Part shown: positions 1-12,290 of the stretch, in pieces
Layout of the letters: the number at the start of each line of letters is the position of its first letter
How positions within the stretch are numbered: position 1 is the first letter of the stretch
Assembly (NCBI RefSeq): GCF_905147045.1
Contig: NC_065911.1
Coordinates: 9,238,001 to 9,302,000 of the forward strand
DNA length: 64,000 nt
Direction: 5' to 3'
Source: Nymphalis io
Lineage: Eukaryota > Arthropoda > Insecta > Lepidoptera > Nymphalidae
Notes under the pieces: generated by a model
Database searches by the model: none
What the model was told of the DNA's origin: nothing
Seen by the model: only the letters and a program-made list of their open reading frames with translations
Position numbers and translations under genes: made by a program

Positions 1-41
1 CCCGCTTTCCTCTTGCGAAGAATTTCTACCGACTCTCGCCG

Positions 42-145
42 CTTTCCTCATGGTGTTTTCCTTTATTGCTGACCACGAGAATAATAAAAATGAAGCTACA
101 TGAAAACCTCAATGCTGCGGATATGACCCTGGCCTGAAGACTGCT
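42..145 (-). repeat. decayed family-B SINE-like fragment
   Basis: The stretch 'tttcctcatggtgttttcc' followed by 'gaccacgagaa' resembles the middle of family B (compare 24725-24765), and the following bases roughly follow the family's head. It is heavily diverged and the assignment is tentative. Confidence 0.3.
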
Positions 146-784
146 ATCTAAATCATTGAAAGATAGCCGGGTTATATTGAATTCTTAACCCCTAAAATCC
201 GACGTGGATATGTGGTTTTATTATTATTGACAAGTATCGTATGAGGGCACGGGTAACAACCCGTGAGGGTACATCTGGTTTTTAATGAATATTTTGGCAC
301 GCTAGATTTTTTAGCGAAATTAAAAAAGGGACGAAAGAGTGAGCTCACGAGTTCCACCACTGGGCCATCAAGGGCTTATTACTTTATACTCCAATTGACA
401 TTTCTTCGGATCGCATACCATGCATATAGGTACGCTCACTATAAACAGGAACTACTGTGTGTTCGGTGGTTCTTTGTACTGGAATCTTTATTTTTAATAG
501 AGTATATTTGCTTCGAATGACGCATCTCAATAACGCCTCATCAATACTTCTATTATCCGTAAGATAACATAATAATCCCTAAGATATCATAATAACATTA
601 AAATTTAAATAAAGACAAAATAGCTCTAAACAGTAAAAATCTACATTGTATAGCTACCTAATAATATTAATTTTAATATAAGCATCGTCGGGTCGGATTT
701 CAAACCAATCGGACCTGTGAAAGTTGGTAAAACTTTAAGTTGTTAAAACTTTGGTCCTTTTGTCAAATAGCATGCGATCGTCTA
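146..784. other. AT-rich non-coding stretch
   Basis: No convincing gene. Short frames at 172-360 and 263-520 overlap on opposite strands and have no recognisable domain. The rest is AT-rich with frequent stops. Confidence 0.4.
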
Positions 785-975
785 AGGCCTGAACGGATCT
801 TCATAATTTATATTTAATGACCATCGAGATCACATCAGGTTTCCAACAGAAAATACAACATCATAATCGGTCCAGGCGTTTGGGAGCCACGATGCCACAG
901 ACAGACACACAGATACATATATACACCCCTCTTTTTATCGGGCGCAAGTTCAACACCCACAGGTAAAAATGACAT
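785..975 (+). repeat. 3' end of a LINE or other retroelement
   Basis: It carries 'atcggtccaggcgtttggga', a run of 'acagacacacagata' type, and 'acacccctctttttatcggg'. This is the arrangement seen at the 3' end of a common lepidopteran retroelement. No coding frame is left. Confidence 0.45.
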
Positions 976-1314
976 GTCTATTCTAACGCCAGAACCACTC
1001 AGCGTCACATTAAAATATATAGGAGCGTATTTTTATTATTACAAATGCTAGTCTGATAGGAGCCTAAGCGGCACAGTTTCAATGCTCTTCGAAGGTGTTA
1101 AATAAATTAACATTATCCAATGTCATTGGGTTCATGCACGAAAAGTTACAACTGTAAATATAACCTTTTTGATTTATTTAATTCATTATTGTTATGCAAT
1201 GTAGTAGATTTTTTTAGATAGAGTTAATTTTAATACGAATTTGTTACTAATATTATAAATTCGAAAGTAACCTTTTTTGAATATCACCAGATATCCTGTT
1301 AATATTTTATTTTC

Positions 1315-1745
1315 AGGCCGTAATTGAGCCACCTAATGGTATGGTTATCTATTGCCCATAGGCATTGAAACTGTTAGAAAAAGTAACCATCCCTTATATC
1401 ATCAATGCATCACCAACCGTGGGAACGAGATATTATATTATGGATATTATATTATGGGGGTGTAATTATCTATATAAGTATGTATTTACAAAAGAAAAAT
1501 GGTATATGTAGTATATCAGTTGTCTGGTTTCCATAGAACAAGCTCTGCTTAATTTGGGATCAGATGGCCGTGTGTGACTAACGACCCAGGATATTATTAT
1601 TATTATATTATGCCTGTAGTTATACTGACTTCCTAATCCTTGAAACCGGAATACAACAAGACTTAATTTGGCGGTAGAATTGTGATAAATGGTCTATCCA
1701 GATGGGCTTGCACAAAAGCCTACCAATCAATGTACCTGTACAAAA
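1315..1745 (-). repeat. family-A repeat split by a family-C SINE
   Basis: Left part 1315-1435 matches family A from 'gagccacctaatgg' to 'gggaacgagat'. The right part (about 1608-1745) resumes with 'cctgtagtta', 'aaccggaatacaacaa', 'ggcggtagaatt' and 'gggcttgcaca'. The two halves are continuous in family order and are separated only by the family-C sequence, so this is one old copy interrupted by a younger one. Confidence 0.65.
1456..1607 (+). repeat. head-truncated family-C SINE
   Basis: It matches the body of family C from 'gggtgtaattatctatataa' through 'gtctggtttcca', 'gatcagatggccgtgtgtga' and 'cccaggatattattatt'. The tRNA-like head is missing, as expected from 5' truncation on reverse transcription. 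It sits inside a family-A copy. Confidence 0.7.
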
Positions 1746-2099
1746 ATATAGGCTAATATATAAATTTCGGGATATGGGATACATTTAAAGTATTTTCATT
1801 CCGATATTTGTTTGAACTTCATTTGAACATTTCAATATGAAATTAATTCAAGGTTATTGTAAATTGCATGTCGTAAACGTAAAAGACGCTCTTTGTTTTG
1901 AATAACTATAGCTCATCCGCTAATAGTGAAACGTTAAGATTGTCCTATTATAATTTAAATATTTCACCTTATGTATAATCACGACTCTCGGAGAGCATTA
2001 TAATAATATTCTAGCATATACCGACGACTTTGTAAGGAATTTAAAGGTTACCGTCCTATCAGAATAGGTGTGAGGAAATAGTACACTTGTGGTGCGTGA

Positions 2100-2390
2100 T
2101 TTTTTTTTTATAGAATAGGAAGGCGGACGAGCATATGGGCCACCTGATGGTAAGTGGTCACCAACGCTCTAAGACATTGGCATTGTAAGAAATGTCAGCC
2201 ATCGCTTACATATCCAATGCGCCACCAACCTTGGGAACTAAGATTTTATGTCCCTTGTGCCTGTAATTACACTGGCTCACTCACCCTTCAAACCGGAACA
2301 CAACAATATCAAGTATTGCTGTTTTGCGGTAGAATATCTGATGAGTGGGTGGTACCTACCCAGACGAGCTTGCACAAAGCCCTACCACCA
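2100..2390 (-). repeat. family-A repeat, full length
   Basis: Near full-length copy. It runs from a poly-T start through 'gaataggaaggcggacgagc', 'cacctgatggtaagtggtca', 'ccaccaaccttgggaacta' and 'gatgagtgggtggtacctac' to 'cctaccacca'. The poly-T start means the retroposed transcript lies on the minus strand with a 3' A-tail. The open frame 2154-2399 is incidental to the repeat. Confidence 0.85.
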
Positions 2391-2404
2391 GTATTATAAT
2401 GTAC

Positions 2405-2717
2405 AGTAACAGTACAGTAACAGCCTGTTAATGTCCCACTGCTGGGCTAACGCCTCCTCTACCTTTTGAGGAGAAGGTTTGAAGCTTATTCCACCACGCT
2501 GCTCCAATGCGGATTGATATAATACACACGTGGCAGAATTTCTATGTAATTAGACACATGCCGGTTTCCTCACGATGTTTTCCTTCACCGTCAAGCACAA
2601 GATGAATTATAAACACAAATTAAGCACATAAACATTCAGTGGTGCATGCCCGGATTTGAACCCACGATTATCGGTTAAGATTCACGCGGTCTTAACACTA
2701 GGGCCATCTCGGCTTCG
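2405..2717 (-). repeat. family-B tRNA-derived SINE with 14-bp target-site duplication
   Basis: Complete copy. In reverse complement it starts with a tRNA-like head: an A-box-like 'tggccctagtgtt' near 2705 and a B-box-like 'ggttcaaatcc' region near 2655. It ends in the LINE-like tail 'cccagcagtgggacatt'. The 14-bp GTATTATAATGTAC flanks it at 2391-2404 and 2718-2731, showing retroposition. Confidence 0.88.
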
Positions 2718-3003
2718 GTATTATAATGTACCTCAGGGTAAATTGGATAGCTTTAAAGTTGACTAGCTACTCGCGACTTATATTGGACAATGCGCAAACA
2801 CAGATGCCATGGAGACAGGAAAGAGTTTAGTTCAGGAACAACGGCTTTACGTGCTTTCTGAGGTACGGCGATGTATGCATTGACAATTTCCAGACCCGGG
2901 CTGCTAATAAGAATTTCTCGACTGTTAAATCCAATAACTTTTTAATGGTTCGACCCGGTGTTTTTACTACTCGAAATCTGGAACCTAGGCCACTACGCTA
3001 ATG
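2718..3003 (-). repeat. diverged family-D SINE
   Basis: Reverse-oriented family D, recognised by 'gcgcaaacacagatgcc', 'acggctttacgtgctttctg', 'cagacccgggctgctaa', 'aatccaataactttttaatg' and 'gaacctaggccactacg'. Its 3' tail was the landing site of the adjacent family-B copy. Confidence 0.65.
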
Positions 3004-3763
3004 GGACAGACTATATATGTATAACTATACATTTCTCTTAAGTAGTTTTCAATTATTTCATACGCTCCTCGCTAACAAAAGTTTTCAAATAAATTGCGTT
3101 AATTGGCTTTAATTGCGTCATTAGTTTGTTAACAAGATATTTGCTTTTAAGGCAATGTGTGGCGAGAACGTAAAAGTAATACTAGATTAGCTCACAGATT
3201 AAGATGTTTCGTTCACCTTGGGAAACGTAAGACAGACAAATATTTGATTTTACAATATTAACAGAGTAGTCAAACAACAGATAAGATATTAGATTTTGGA
3301 TTAGACGTTTGCTCTTATTTTGAGTAATTCAAATATTTGTAAGAACAGCGCGAGGTCATTTATCAAGATACTAAACACTCGCTATTTATACAAATGCAGC
3401 TGTTATGCACTTGTTTCGCTAAGCTTTTTTACTTGCTCAAATATACCATGTAAATACTAAGCAAAGGCTTTCTCTCCTATGAAGGGGATTTTTGTGGAAC
3501 CTCTACTAATCTCGCTCTTTTGCCTCAGAACATTTTAGCATGGCGCGATCTTATATGGCGAAAAAAATCTTTCTCTAACTCCGTATACGCTTATAATAAT
3601 ACAATAATAATGGCAAAAAATCACGAACATATACCATAATGCAAAATTGTAAGTTAGTACATTCGATTTAAATATACTATAAAATGAGAGATTCCATTGA
3701 ATATAATAATGTATTCTTCAGCAATATCAATGGGTATAAATACAATGCACAAAACATATTATA

Positions 3764-3922
3764 GTACAAAAGTGTATGCACAAATATAGGTGCACTCTCT
3801 TTTCCTTTACTCTCATAATCCATTGGGACGGCAAAACCAATAACTTTTTATTCTGTCCCCGGTTTTGAACCTCGCGACCTTCAGCCTTACATCTAGCCAC
3901 GAGACGAACGAGGCAGTCAGTA
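3764..3922 (-). repeat. family-D SINE with internal deletion
   Basis: It contains both ends of the family in reverse orientation: 'tgcacaaatataggtgcact', 'tcataatccattgggacggc', 'ccaataactttttattctg' and 'aacgaggcagtcagt'. The middle section seen in full copies is missing. Confidence 0.65.
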
Positions 3923-4440
3923 AATTGTGTAAATTATTAAATAAATTATCAAAGATTATACATACTATAAAATTATCTTAATAGCTTGAATACTTGGTCA
4001 CGTAAGTCAATTTATAATACCTTAAGATACAGCTTCAACGTCCTCGACAAGAGCGTGTGTTTCCGCTGCATCTAATCACAATTCTGTTAACGCCACTATT
4101 TTAATTCGATACGATTTTCAATTTACCTTATTGATTTTATCTATTGTATTCATATCGGTGTGAATAATATATGTATAATTCAATCGTTGATGCGAAATCG
4201 ATATGCAATACCGATGCAGGAAAATCTATAGACCCTGTCGAATTCAACGGATATGACAGAAGGACATTCGATTTATGAAAGGTTGCACTTGGAATGAATT
4301 TTAAAACGTTTTTGGATAATGCATATTATAATTTTACTCTCGAGTTCGCTGGCGTCTGAATTCAGAATTACTAAGAAGGATTTATATATTCAAACTTTTA
4401 TCTTCTTTATCACCTTAGGGGTTACATTTTCAATAAAACT

Positions 4441-4682
4441 AGGTGGTACGGCCTTGTACAAGCCCGTCTGGGTAGGTACCACCCACTCATCAGATGTTCA
4501 ACAGCCAAACAGCAATAATTAGTATTGTTGCGTGCCGGTTTGAAGGATCAGTGAGCCAGTGTAACTACAGGCACAAGGGACATAAGATGTTATGTCGTTC
4601 CCAAGGTTGGTGGCGCATTGGCGATGTAAGGAATAGTTAATACTTCTTACATACAACCTATGGGCGGTGGTGACCACTTAAC
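4441..4682 (+). repeat. family-A repeat, forward orientation
   Basis: One of the few forward copies. It reads 'gtctgggtaggtaccaccca', 'tgccggtttgaaggatcagt', 'cccaaggttggtggcgca' and 'gggcggtggtgaccactta'. The A-tail end is lost. Confidence 0.8.
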
Positions 4683-5610
4683 CAAATACCTATAATAAAC
4701 AAATTAAAGGATATTTGTAAGAGTCTTAATTTAATTTAATGGAAATATGTATAGTAAGTAATGGAGGCATATATAGGCTGTTTTTTTGTTAATGTTTTGT
4801 AAATAAATATATGTAATGTAATATAGGTGCATTAATTAAAATAAAATATATAATCTGAATACATTGTTTGGCGTGTTTCTTTTGGAAAAACATGTTACTT
4901 AAAGTAGATAGAACGCGTTGGAGACAGATAAATTATAACCCGTGCCAAAAGATTAGCATTGTAGGAAATAATCAAACACGATGCCAATCCTGCATCATGT
5001 CCCATCAAGTCCTGCATGAAAAACCTGCATGTACTTATGTCAATTTACGTTATAAAATAAGTTGCAAGTTCCTTTGTTATGCTGTAGAATCCCCGTGCTG
5101 CACGTGGAAAAGTAATCTCACCTCCCCCCCCCCCCCAAACAAAATTAACTAATCTAACTTATTCATATTAAGCATTCTTTATCTAATAGGAACTGTATAA
5201 TACAAAAATAAAAGTATTTATAAGTAGTTAAGTGAAATAATGTTTTACTTCACCGAAATAATTATTAATCAAGGGAATTAGTAAATCGCTTAAGGATTTT
5301 TTATCTTTACTCCTTCCATTGGAATAGTTTACCATAACAATATACATATATTATTAATTTATTGTTTTTGATAAGACAAACAAAGGTTACAAAACCTTAA
5401 AACTAACCGGATGGTAACCTCTAAATTAGTCGATGCGGAATCAATTAGCGGTTTTCCTAATTAAAGTCACGTAGATGTCATGACCACACATGCAAATCAA
5501 GATACAATTTTCCTTGCTTACTATTCGAGACGTACTAACTGCCACTTTGCACTAATCGAATTCATTACAGCTCAGATTGGCCTCACAGTCTACAAAGCCC
5601 TGCCGCCATA
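4683..5610. other. AT-rich non-coding stretch with a poly-C tract
   Basis: No gene is evident. A C-run lies near 5125-5137. The open frame 4868-5152 ends in that run and shows no domain. Confidence 0.4.
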
Positions 5611-5764
5611 GCCAATCCGCCACGAACCTTGGGAACTGAGATGTTACGTCCCTTGTGTCTGTGGTTACCCTGGCTCATTCACTCTTTAAACCGGAACACA
5701 ACAATTCTAAGCATTGCTATTTGACAGTAGCATATCACGGGCTTGCACAAAGCCCTACCACCAA
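5611..5764 (-). repeat. partial family-A repeat
   Basis: It covers 'ccacgaaccttgggaactga' to 'gcttgcacaaagccctacca'. The polyT-proximal third is absent and the end of the copy has a small internal deletion. Confidence 0.7.
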
Positions 5765-5831
5765 GTAAACGATGCTTATTTATATTATCTGAGTAATTCC
5801 GAATATATTTTTATATAAGTTACAATCATAC

Positions 5832-6011
5832 TTTTTTCTTTTTTTTTAATCGCTGGAAAAACGCGTTACGCGTTTCCCCCATGGAATAGAGGAGGGGTAT
5901 GTGGGGCTCGCCGGTGTCCAAGGCGCCAATTGCGTCTAAAAAACCAGCGGTATCCTTTTTGTCTTAATGAGGAGCGCCACGGGATCGCTTTCTCATGCTA
6001 CCGTGACGGGA
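5832..6011 (-). repeat. family-G R1-like LINE 3' end
   Basis: Reverse-oriented copy of the 3' untranslated region found on the LINE at 52755-52995. Shared landmarks are poly-T, 'cgctggaaaaacgcgtta', 'gtatgtggggctcgccggtg', 'aaaaaaccagcggta' and 'gcgccacgggatcgc'. No coding part is retained. Confidence 0.65.
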
Positions 6012-6225
6012 CTTACAATCAATACCTTGCATTATATTATATATAGTATCAATTCCTCGTTTGCGTCAAGAAAATGTGGGATTTGGTATTTTTCAAATGA
6101 TGTTGCGATCGGCATGTAAATTATATGCTATGATATAATTTGTAAGTCACGATTTGTTTGTTCTTGTACTTAATATTCAAGCAGAGGTGACGACATCACG
6201 TTCGTTAGAGATCACTTGATCATGT

Positions 6226-6487
6226 TATAATAATAATATCCTGGGACTTTATTCACACACGGCCATCTGATCCCAAATTAAGCAGAGCTTGTGCCATGGA
6301 AACCAGACAACTAATATATTACATATACTACTTTTCTTTTTGTAAATACATACTTATATAGATAATTACACCCAGACTCAGGACAAACAGACATGTTCAT
6401 GCACACAAATGTCTGTCCTGGGTGGGAATCGAACCCACAACCTTCGGCGTGAAAAGCAGGTATCTACCAACCACGCCAAACGGCTCA
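6226..6487 (-). repeat. family-C tRNA-derived SINE, full length
   Basis: Complete reverse copy. The head at the right end carries 'gggaatcgaacccacaacc', the reverse of a tRNA B box, and 'ctaccaaccacgcca', the A-box side. The body has 'cacacggccatctgatccca' and 'gtaaatacatacttatatag'. The left end is the ATT-rich tail. Confidence 0.87.
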
Positions 6488-6520
6488 ATGTTGTTAATGT
6501 TACAATATTAGTAGTATAAG

Positions 6521-6760
6521 CAAGGATCATCTGATGGTAAGTGGTCACCACCGCCAATAGACATTGGTGCCGTAAACATTAACCATTCCTTACGTCACCA
6601 ATGCAAGATTAACCTTGGGAACCAAAATGTTATGATCCTTGTGCAAGTTACAATGGCTCACTCACCCTTCCGACCGGAATATAACAATACTAAGTGTTTG
6701 GCAGTAGAATTTGTCTTGAGTGGTACCTAACCACTGCTTGCACAAAGCCTTCCAACAAAG
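6521..6760 (-). repeat. family-A repeat
   Basis: It matches family A from 'catctgatggtaagtggtca' to 'gcttgcacaaagccttcca', with moderate divergence. The A-tail side is lost. Confidence 0.75.
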
Positions 6761-7170
6761 TAAATATTATTTGACAAACAACGATGGTACAATTTATTCA
6801 AATACGAGAAGATAAATAAAAATGCATAAACTACCTGATTTAAGATCTTTAAATATAAGACTTAAGCATCTGTTACTAAAGTGTGTTTGGTTTATCGACC
6901 TATTCATAAGATTAATGAAACTTAAAGCTAAACGAACTATAATTCTACCGATTAGACCTCATAAACTCAGTAGTTAGATACAAAATTGCACATATCAAAG
7001 CTGTTCATTTAAAAACTTTCAAACTTTTTTTAAAATATTTATTTCATATAAAAAAAATATATTGATTGGCAACAAAACTCAATTATGACTGTAAGTCAAC
7101 TTCCTACACTACAGTACTATGTAACCGTATATATGTTGCAAAACCAGGATTTTTTTCAGTAAGACTATCA
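6761..7170. other. AT-rich non-coding stretch
   Basis: Nothing recognisable. Confidence 0.4.
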
Positions 7171-7472
7171 ACAGTACAGTAACAGCCTGTGAATGTCCCA
7201 CTGCTGGGCTAAGGCCTCCTCCCTTTTTGAGGAGAAGGTATGGAGCTTATTCCACCACGCTGCTCCAATGCGGGTTGGTGGAATACACATGTGGCAGAGT
7301 TTCAATGAAATTAGTCATATGCAAGTTTCCTCACGATGTTTTCCTTCACCGTATAGCACGAAATGAATTATAATCACAAATTAAGCACATGAAAATTCAG
7401 TGGTGCTTGCCCGGGTTTGAACCCACGATCATCGGTTAAGATTCACGCGTTGTCACCACTGGGCCATCTCGG
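7171..7472 (-). repeat. family-B tRNA-derived SINE, full length
   Basis: It runs from 'acagtaacagcctgtgaatg' through 'ccaccacgctgctccaatgc' and 'acgatgttttccttcaccgt' to the tRNA-like head 'gggtttgaacccacgatcat' and 'actgggccatctcgg'. It is little decayed. Confidence 0.88.
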
Positions 7473-7928
7473 TCGGATCGGGTGCTAGGCATATAAAAGT
7501 AGCCTATATCATTCCTTGATATTGTAGCTTGCTTCATATCAAATTTTAAGCCGGTTCAAGCGTGAAAGGGTAAAAGACAGCGGCATTTCGTATTTATAAG
7601 ATTAGTATATAAGGTAAGGTAGGTATATGAATTTAGTTATTAAATAAACTTGTATAATCATTCTTCACGACTAGCGAGTATATAAACGGCACGTTCAAGA
7701 CGTGTACTATCGTAAAAAAATTAACGCCATATTATTACGACAGCGTATTAATGTATTTGAAGATTTATCTCGTTGTAATTATTTTGTATCGAAAACATTT
7801 GATAGAAATTTTAAATTTGAACCCATTAATCTCAACTTACTTCATACTATGTATCGATTGTATGTAGTACATATTTATATATCAGTAGGTGAAAAAGCTT
7901 ATTAATTTGATGTAGGTAAGCTTATAAA
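7473..7928. other. AT-rich non-coding stretch
   Basis: The open frame 7702-7905 has no recognisable motif and no splice context. No gene is called. Confidence 0.35.
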
Positions 7929-8149
7929 GTTGTGGGTCCCGAGACCCTGGGTTCATACCTTGGACCAGTCAATTTATTCTCAGTAGTCTGGTGGTTGTAA
8001 GTTGGCAATGGATACTGCCTTTGAAAGCGCCTGAAAATTTTCCGGTCGTTTCGGAATTGCCAACCCAACGGATTATATGTGTAAGGGAATATAAAGAGCA
8101 CAAGTGTTTGCACATACTTGTGCACTATAATAGGTCCTGGCTAACTTTC
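7929..8149 (+). repeat. family-D SINE, partly deleted
   Basis: Forward copy with 'gagaccctgggttcatacct', 'ttctcagtagtctgg', 'ttttccggtcgtttcgga', 'taagggaatataaagagcac' and 'acttgtgcactataatagg'. Overlapping frames on both strands here are repeat-borne. Confidence 0.72.
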
Positions 8150-8237
8150 AAGCAGTATCTACTCGGACCAACACTTATGGATTTAATTATTAAGAATAAT
8201 TATGTATTATCGTTGTAAACTGTTGTATTTGTTATAG

Positions 8238-8528
8238 TTTTTTTTTATTGAATAGGAAGGCCGACGAGTATATGAGCCACCTGATGGTACGTGGTCACCA
8301 ACGTCCATAGACATAGGCATTGTGAGAAATGTTAACCATCGCTTACATCACCAATGCGCCACCAACCTTGGGAACTAAGATGTTATGTCCCTTGTGCCTG
8401 TGATTACACTGGCTGAGTCACTCTTCAAACCGGAACACAACAATACCAATTACTGCTGTTTTGCGGTAGAATATCTGATGAGTGGGTGGTACCTACCCAG
8501 ACGAGCTTGCACAATGCTTTACCACCAG
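8238..8528 (-). repeat. family-A repeat, full length
   Basis: Poly-T start, 'gaataggaaggccgacgag', 'caccaaccttgggaactaag' and 'gatgagtgggtggtacctac', ending 'ttaccaccagtg'. The frame at 8385-8570 is part of it. Confidence 0.86.
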
Positions 8529-9544
8529 TGGCCCATATATAGTAAACCCAGTAATTGTGTCACCGGATAACTCAAGGGAAACTCGTCTAAATTAAATCAC
8601 ACTCAAGTTTCAGAATCTCGTATCGTTTACCGTGTGAGCGACTTACGACAATTGCTTGAACAATTGTGAAATTTACCTCATCACGCCGTATATCCTTCCC
8701 TCCCACTGGATGCCAATGCTGTGAATTAACTAATGAGGGAACGAGACGGATCAGGTGTTAATGATCCCGACATCTAACGTATCTGCTCAATAGTCTACGC
8801 CACAGATTAAATAACATAACTTGAAGAATAAAAAAAGTTGATCGTGGGGAATTTAAAGAAACAGAAGACAAAGTGATTTATTATGCTTTATTATTTTTTT
8901 TGTAATTAGTTTAACAATAGCACGGCGTCTATATAATGGATTTAATGAAATTTAAAACAACCATGGTTCTAGGTATATGCATATTATAATTAAGAACGCA
9001 AAATAACTGTTCCGGATGAACACACTTCGTTACTCACTCATGAAATATTGATTACCGACTTACGTTAATACATTATTTTAATTTCAATTTGAGAAATTCT
9101 CTTTAGATTTTAAGTATATATATTTAGTTCACACAATAATGACCCTTAAGGTAATTGATTTATTCGTTAAATATCTTTATGAATGGTATGGTATATCATG
9201 ATCGCACTATGATTTAATCAAAGGAGGTCGGGCCATTCTTTCATCCCAAACAAGGAAAAGATTCAATTAAACCACCTAAACTAAATTGTCATGCGTCAAC
9301 AGGAAATAACGTCTTGTGGTCAGGAATTTAGACAATAACGTGCGTATGGTGAGTATGCGTTAATATTAATTTTCCCACTGCAACTTCTTCACTTTGACTT
9401 TTACCACTTCAAGGTCTAATGAAATATATGCATCATATTAACACATATTTTTCGTAACTGGGCTCTATCTATCATAAGGCCTTTTGGGTTCTGGTAAAAT
9501 ACCAACGGCTTATCACTTATACTAACACCAAAAAAGAATACATA

Positions 9545-9632
9545 GTATTATGTTCCGCATCAAAGTGTGAGTGACCACAATCTAATAACAGACACAAGGG
9601 ATAACTTTGTAGCTCCCAAAGTTGGTGGTGTT
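9545..9632 (+). repeat. family-A remnant
   Basis: A short diverged match: 'ttatgttccgcatcaaagtg', 'agacacaagggataac' and 'cccaaagttggtggtg'. Confidence 0.45.
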
Positions 9633-10387
9633 ATAAAAAAAAAAATCTCAAATAAATATTCCATGTCATTTTGCTAGAGCAATTTAGTTCATTGCTTATA
9701 TACTGCTTATATACCTGTAAAAACGATAACATAACCAGCAATCTGAGTAGGTAATCCATATCTACTAACAATGCTTATATAATGTCTTCGTTTCCTTCCA
9801 TCAATGATAAAATGTCAGCAGGCAGGTTATCCTTCAGATATTGCGTGATCCCCTTCATTACTGTCAAGTTCAAGAGGATCCACGTAACGGACAGGATTCA
9901 TATCCTAGTGAGAACCTACAGTTATATTTACCTAAGCTGAAGCGACTGTTACAAGGTTAAAAAAAATTACCGAATTTAAACACAGGAAGTGTAATATGAT
10001 TCAGCAAATAGGATTGCGGAAGTGATACGTCTTTACAGAAATGTACATATTCCTGCAGACTGTCCGTTGCAGAAATATAAAGAATGAAAATGCAAAAAAT
10101 ATTTGACATATAAATGTCAATTTATGTTCAATAATTATCAATTTTATATGTACTATTTAAATGAAGAATTAAAATGTAATAACTTGTAATTCAGTTAAAA
10201 TAGTTTTAATTTATAATTTAAGTTAAATTATTTGCATGTCATAAATATAGTGACTAAACATGTATATTATGTTTAAAGCAAATAAATTGAATTGAATTGA
10301 AAACTTAAACATTAATAATTTTGTCTACGACTTACCAAAATAATTTCAATTTCCGAGAATTATCAAAACAACTTCCCCAAAAGGATG

Positions 10388-10609
10388 CTAAAGAAATAAG
10401 TTGTGGTTTACTTTAGGAAACCAATTCAGCATAGTTATCTCTGTTTGACCCTGTCTCGTCAGGTCTAATGCTCTTGACAGTGCACTGCACGCAACACCAG
10501 GCATTACCGCATTGAGGAAACTATAATGAGATGACCACGAAGATTCCTTGACTTTGCTCTTAAACTTGTCCTTTTGATTATATTTGAAATGTTTTTTTTT
10601 TATTAACAT
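10388..10609 (-). other. unexplained coding-like frame
   Basis: A 73-residue minus-strand frame with fairly protein-like composition, including SFLNAVMPGVACSALS and RALDLTRQGQTEITML. No domain is recognised and there is no clear splice context. It may be an old element fragment or chance. Confidence 0.12.
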
Positions 10610-11468
10610 GTTTTATGATAGCATGATAAAGCAGTTTTATATTTAAGATATCGTTGCCTTATGAATACTTCCTTTATGTTTTGATGAACATGACAGCCAT
10701 AATTGTATGATTTTTAAAATTTTGACGCATCTGTTACCTATTGGCTACGCTAGCTACCAAATTATTATGTATAAAAATATTTTTTAATTATCTTATATAT
10801 TCTTCAACATCAGAATAAACGTCGTAAAACAATACATTTTCCCTGTATAGAATAAGATTTTGGCGTAATAATTTAAACGGAATAATAGTTTTTGTGAAAA
10901 TTTGAAAAAATTGCATTAAATAATATAAATATGTTTCGATATTTAAGTATTTCGCTATATAATCTTTACAATAAATATGGTAAGACATTTAATCCGTTAA
11001 CAGTTAATAATTTCCTGTTGCCAATATTTAAAGAAACAGTTGTCTAAGATCGAACACACCAATAATATCACTGCAGCAAAAAATGGTATTGCTTAATCGA
11101 CAAGACCTTGGAAGATCGACTTAACTAGAATATAATGGATATATTTTGTAGAACGTATCACGCCAGGCTTACCACTTAGTTATATTGAGAGTTTTTATTC
11201 TAATAAGTAAAAAAAATTATATTCAATGTTTCTCTAATTTATTTGATTGAAATACTTGCACATAAGGTAGGTTTGTCGTACGATGTGTATGTGTGATATC
11301 GTCGAAGTAATGCGAGGAAATAGTTTTTTAGAATAGAGAAATAGGTGCTAGCATTTACCATCGGATACTCCACTACATAAATGGGAACCCATCCAATGAG
11401 AAACGGTGAAAGAGTTACAATAATTATAAATTCATCATGTGTTAAGAGATAACAATATGTTTACAAAC

Positions 11469-11582
11469 TGATGTTAAGTGGTCACCAACACCCAGACATT
11501 GGCAATGTAAGAAGTAATAACCATTTTTCACATCGCCAATGCGCCACCAACTTTGAGAACGAAGATGTTATGTCCCTTGTGC
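11469..11582 (-). repeat. partial family-A repeat
   Basis: It matches 'gatgttaagtggtcaccaac', 'gccaatgcgccaccaac' and 'gaagatgttatgtcccttgt', then stops abruptly. Confidence 0.7.
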
Positions 11583-12111
11583 TTAATTTAGAAGTCTACA
11601 ATACAAAGGTATATTGTAATAGTACATAAATGAGTGCACCAACAGCGCTCTCTTTTTTCCGATCACGTTGTTTTCGAAACATGGGGGAGTTTGTGTTAAT
11701 TTTTTAAACTGAACATTTCGGGACACCCCCGATTTGATTTCGGTATCTGCAAGGAAGTTAATCACTAGACTACGATACACTTAGGTTTTTTCAAACACTT
11801 AAAATAATATGAGACTAATAAAATATACAATTTAATATATATGAGTCTATTTAAGATAACTTGTCGAAGTAATATAACATAACCAGTTACGGAGTCATTA
11901 ACACTAAATACTTCACCAATAAAAACTCAAATTATTTTAAGCGTCTAAGTGTTTTATTTTATAACAGATTTACATATATATTTAAAACTACTTCGTGAAT
12001 AATACGAAAGGAATCGCCTATGACTTGTTTATATGCCTTTTTATTTGTTTATATCAACCAGCTGTTCTTTGCAACTATCAGAGTTTTTTTTTGTTTAGAT
12101 TCCGTAATTTA
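11583..12111. other. AT-rich non-coding stretch
   Basis: Nothing recognisable. The frame 11583-11780 has no motif. Confidence 0.35.
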
Positions 12112-12290
12112 CTAAAGTAACAGCCTGCAAGTGACGCTTATTCAGTGTGGATTGATGAATACATATGCGACTGTTTTTCATAATACAAATGAAGATTTCC
12201 ACACAATCCTTTCATTCATCGCTGAGCACGTGATGAATTTTAAACACAAATCACGCAATATATATTTGATCACCACTAGAACACCGTGGT
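12112..12290 (-). repeat. diverged family-B SINE
   Basis: It follows family-B order: 'aagtaacagcctgcaagtg', 'ggattgatgaatacatatg', 'atgaattttaaacacaaatc' and 'ccactagaacaccg'. Several internal segments are missing. Confidence 0.5.

Larger units (their letters stand above)
8529..11468. other. AT-rich stretch with one decayed repeat and one coding-like patch
   Basis: Mostly featureless AT-rich DNA. It includes a short family-A remnant (9545-9632), a tail of the form 'aataaattgaattgaattga' near 10282-10300 typical of LINE 3' ends, and an unexplained frame at 10388-10609. Confidence 0.4.

Noticed and set aside
2154..2399. 81-residue frame, with similar ones at 8385-8570, 18088-18300 and 56643-56909
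   Set aside because: All lie in copies of the same interspersed repeat (family A) and read similar peptides only because the DNA is repeated.
10331..10380. Possible splice donor (minus strand, GTAAGT) with a short open stretch before it
   Set aside because: The candidate exon would be about 50 nt with no conserved residues, and the adjacent frame stops just before it.
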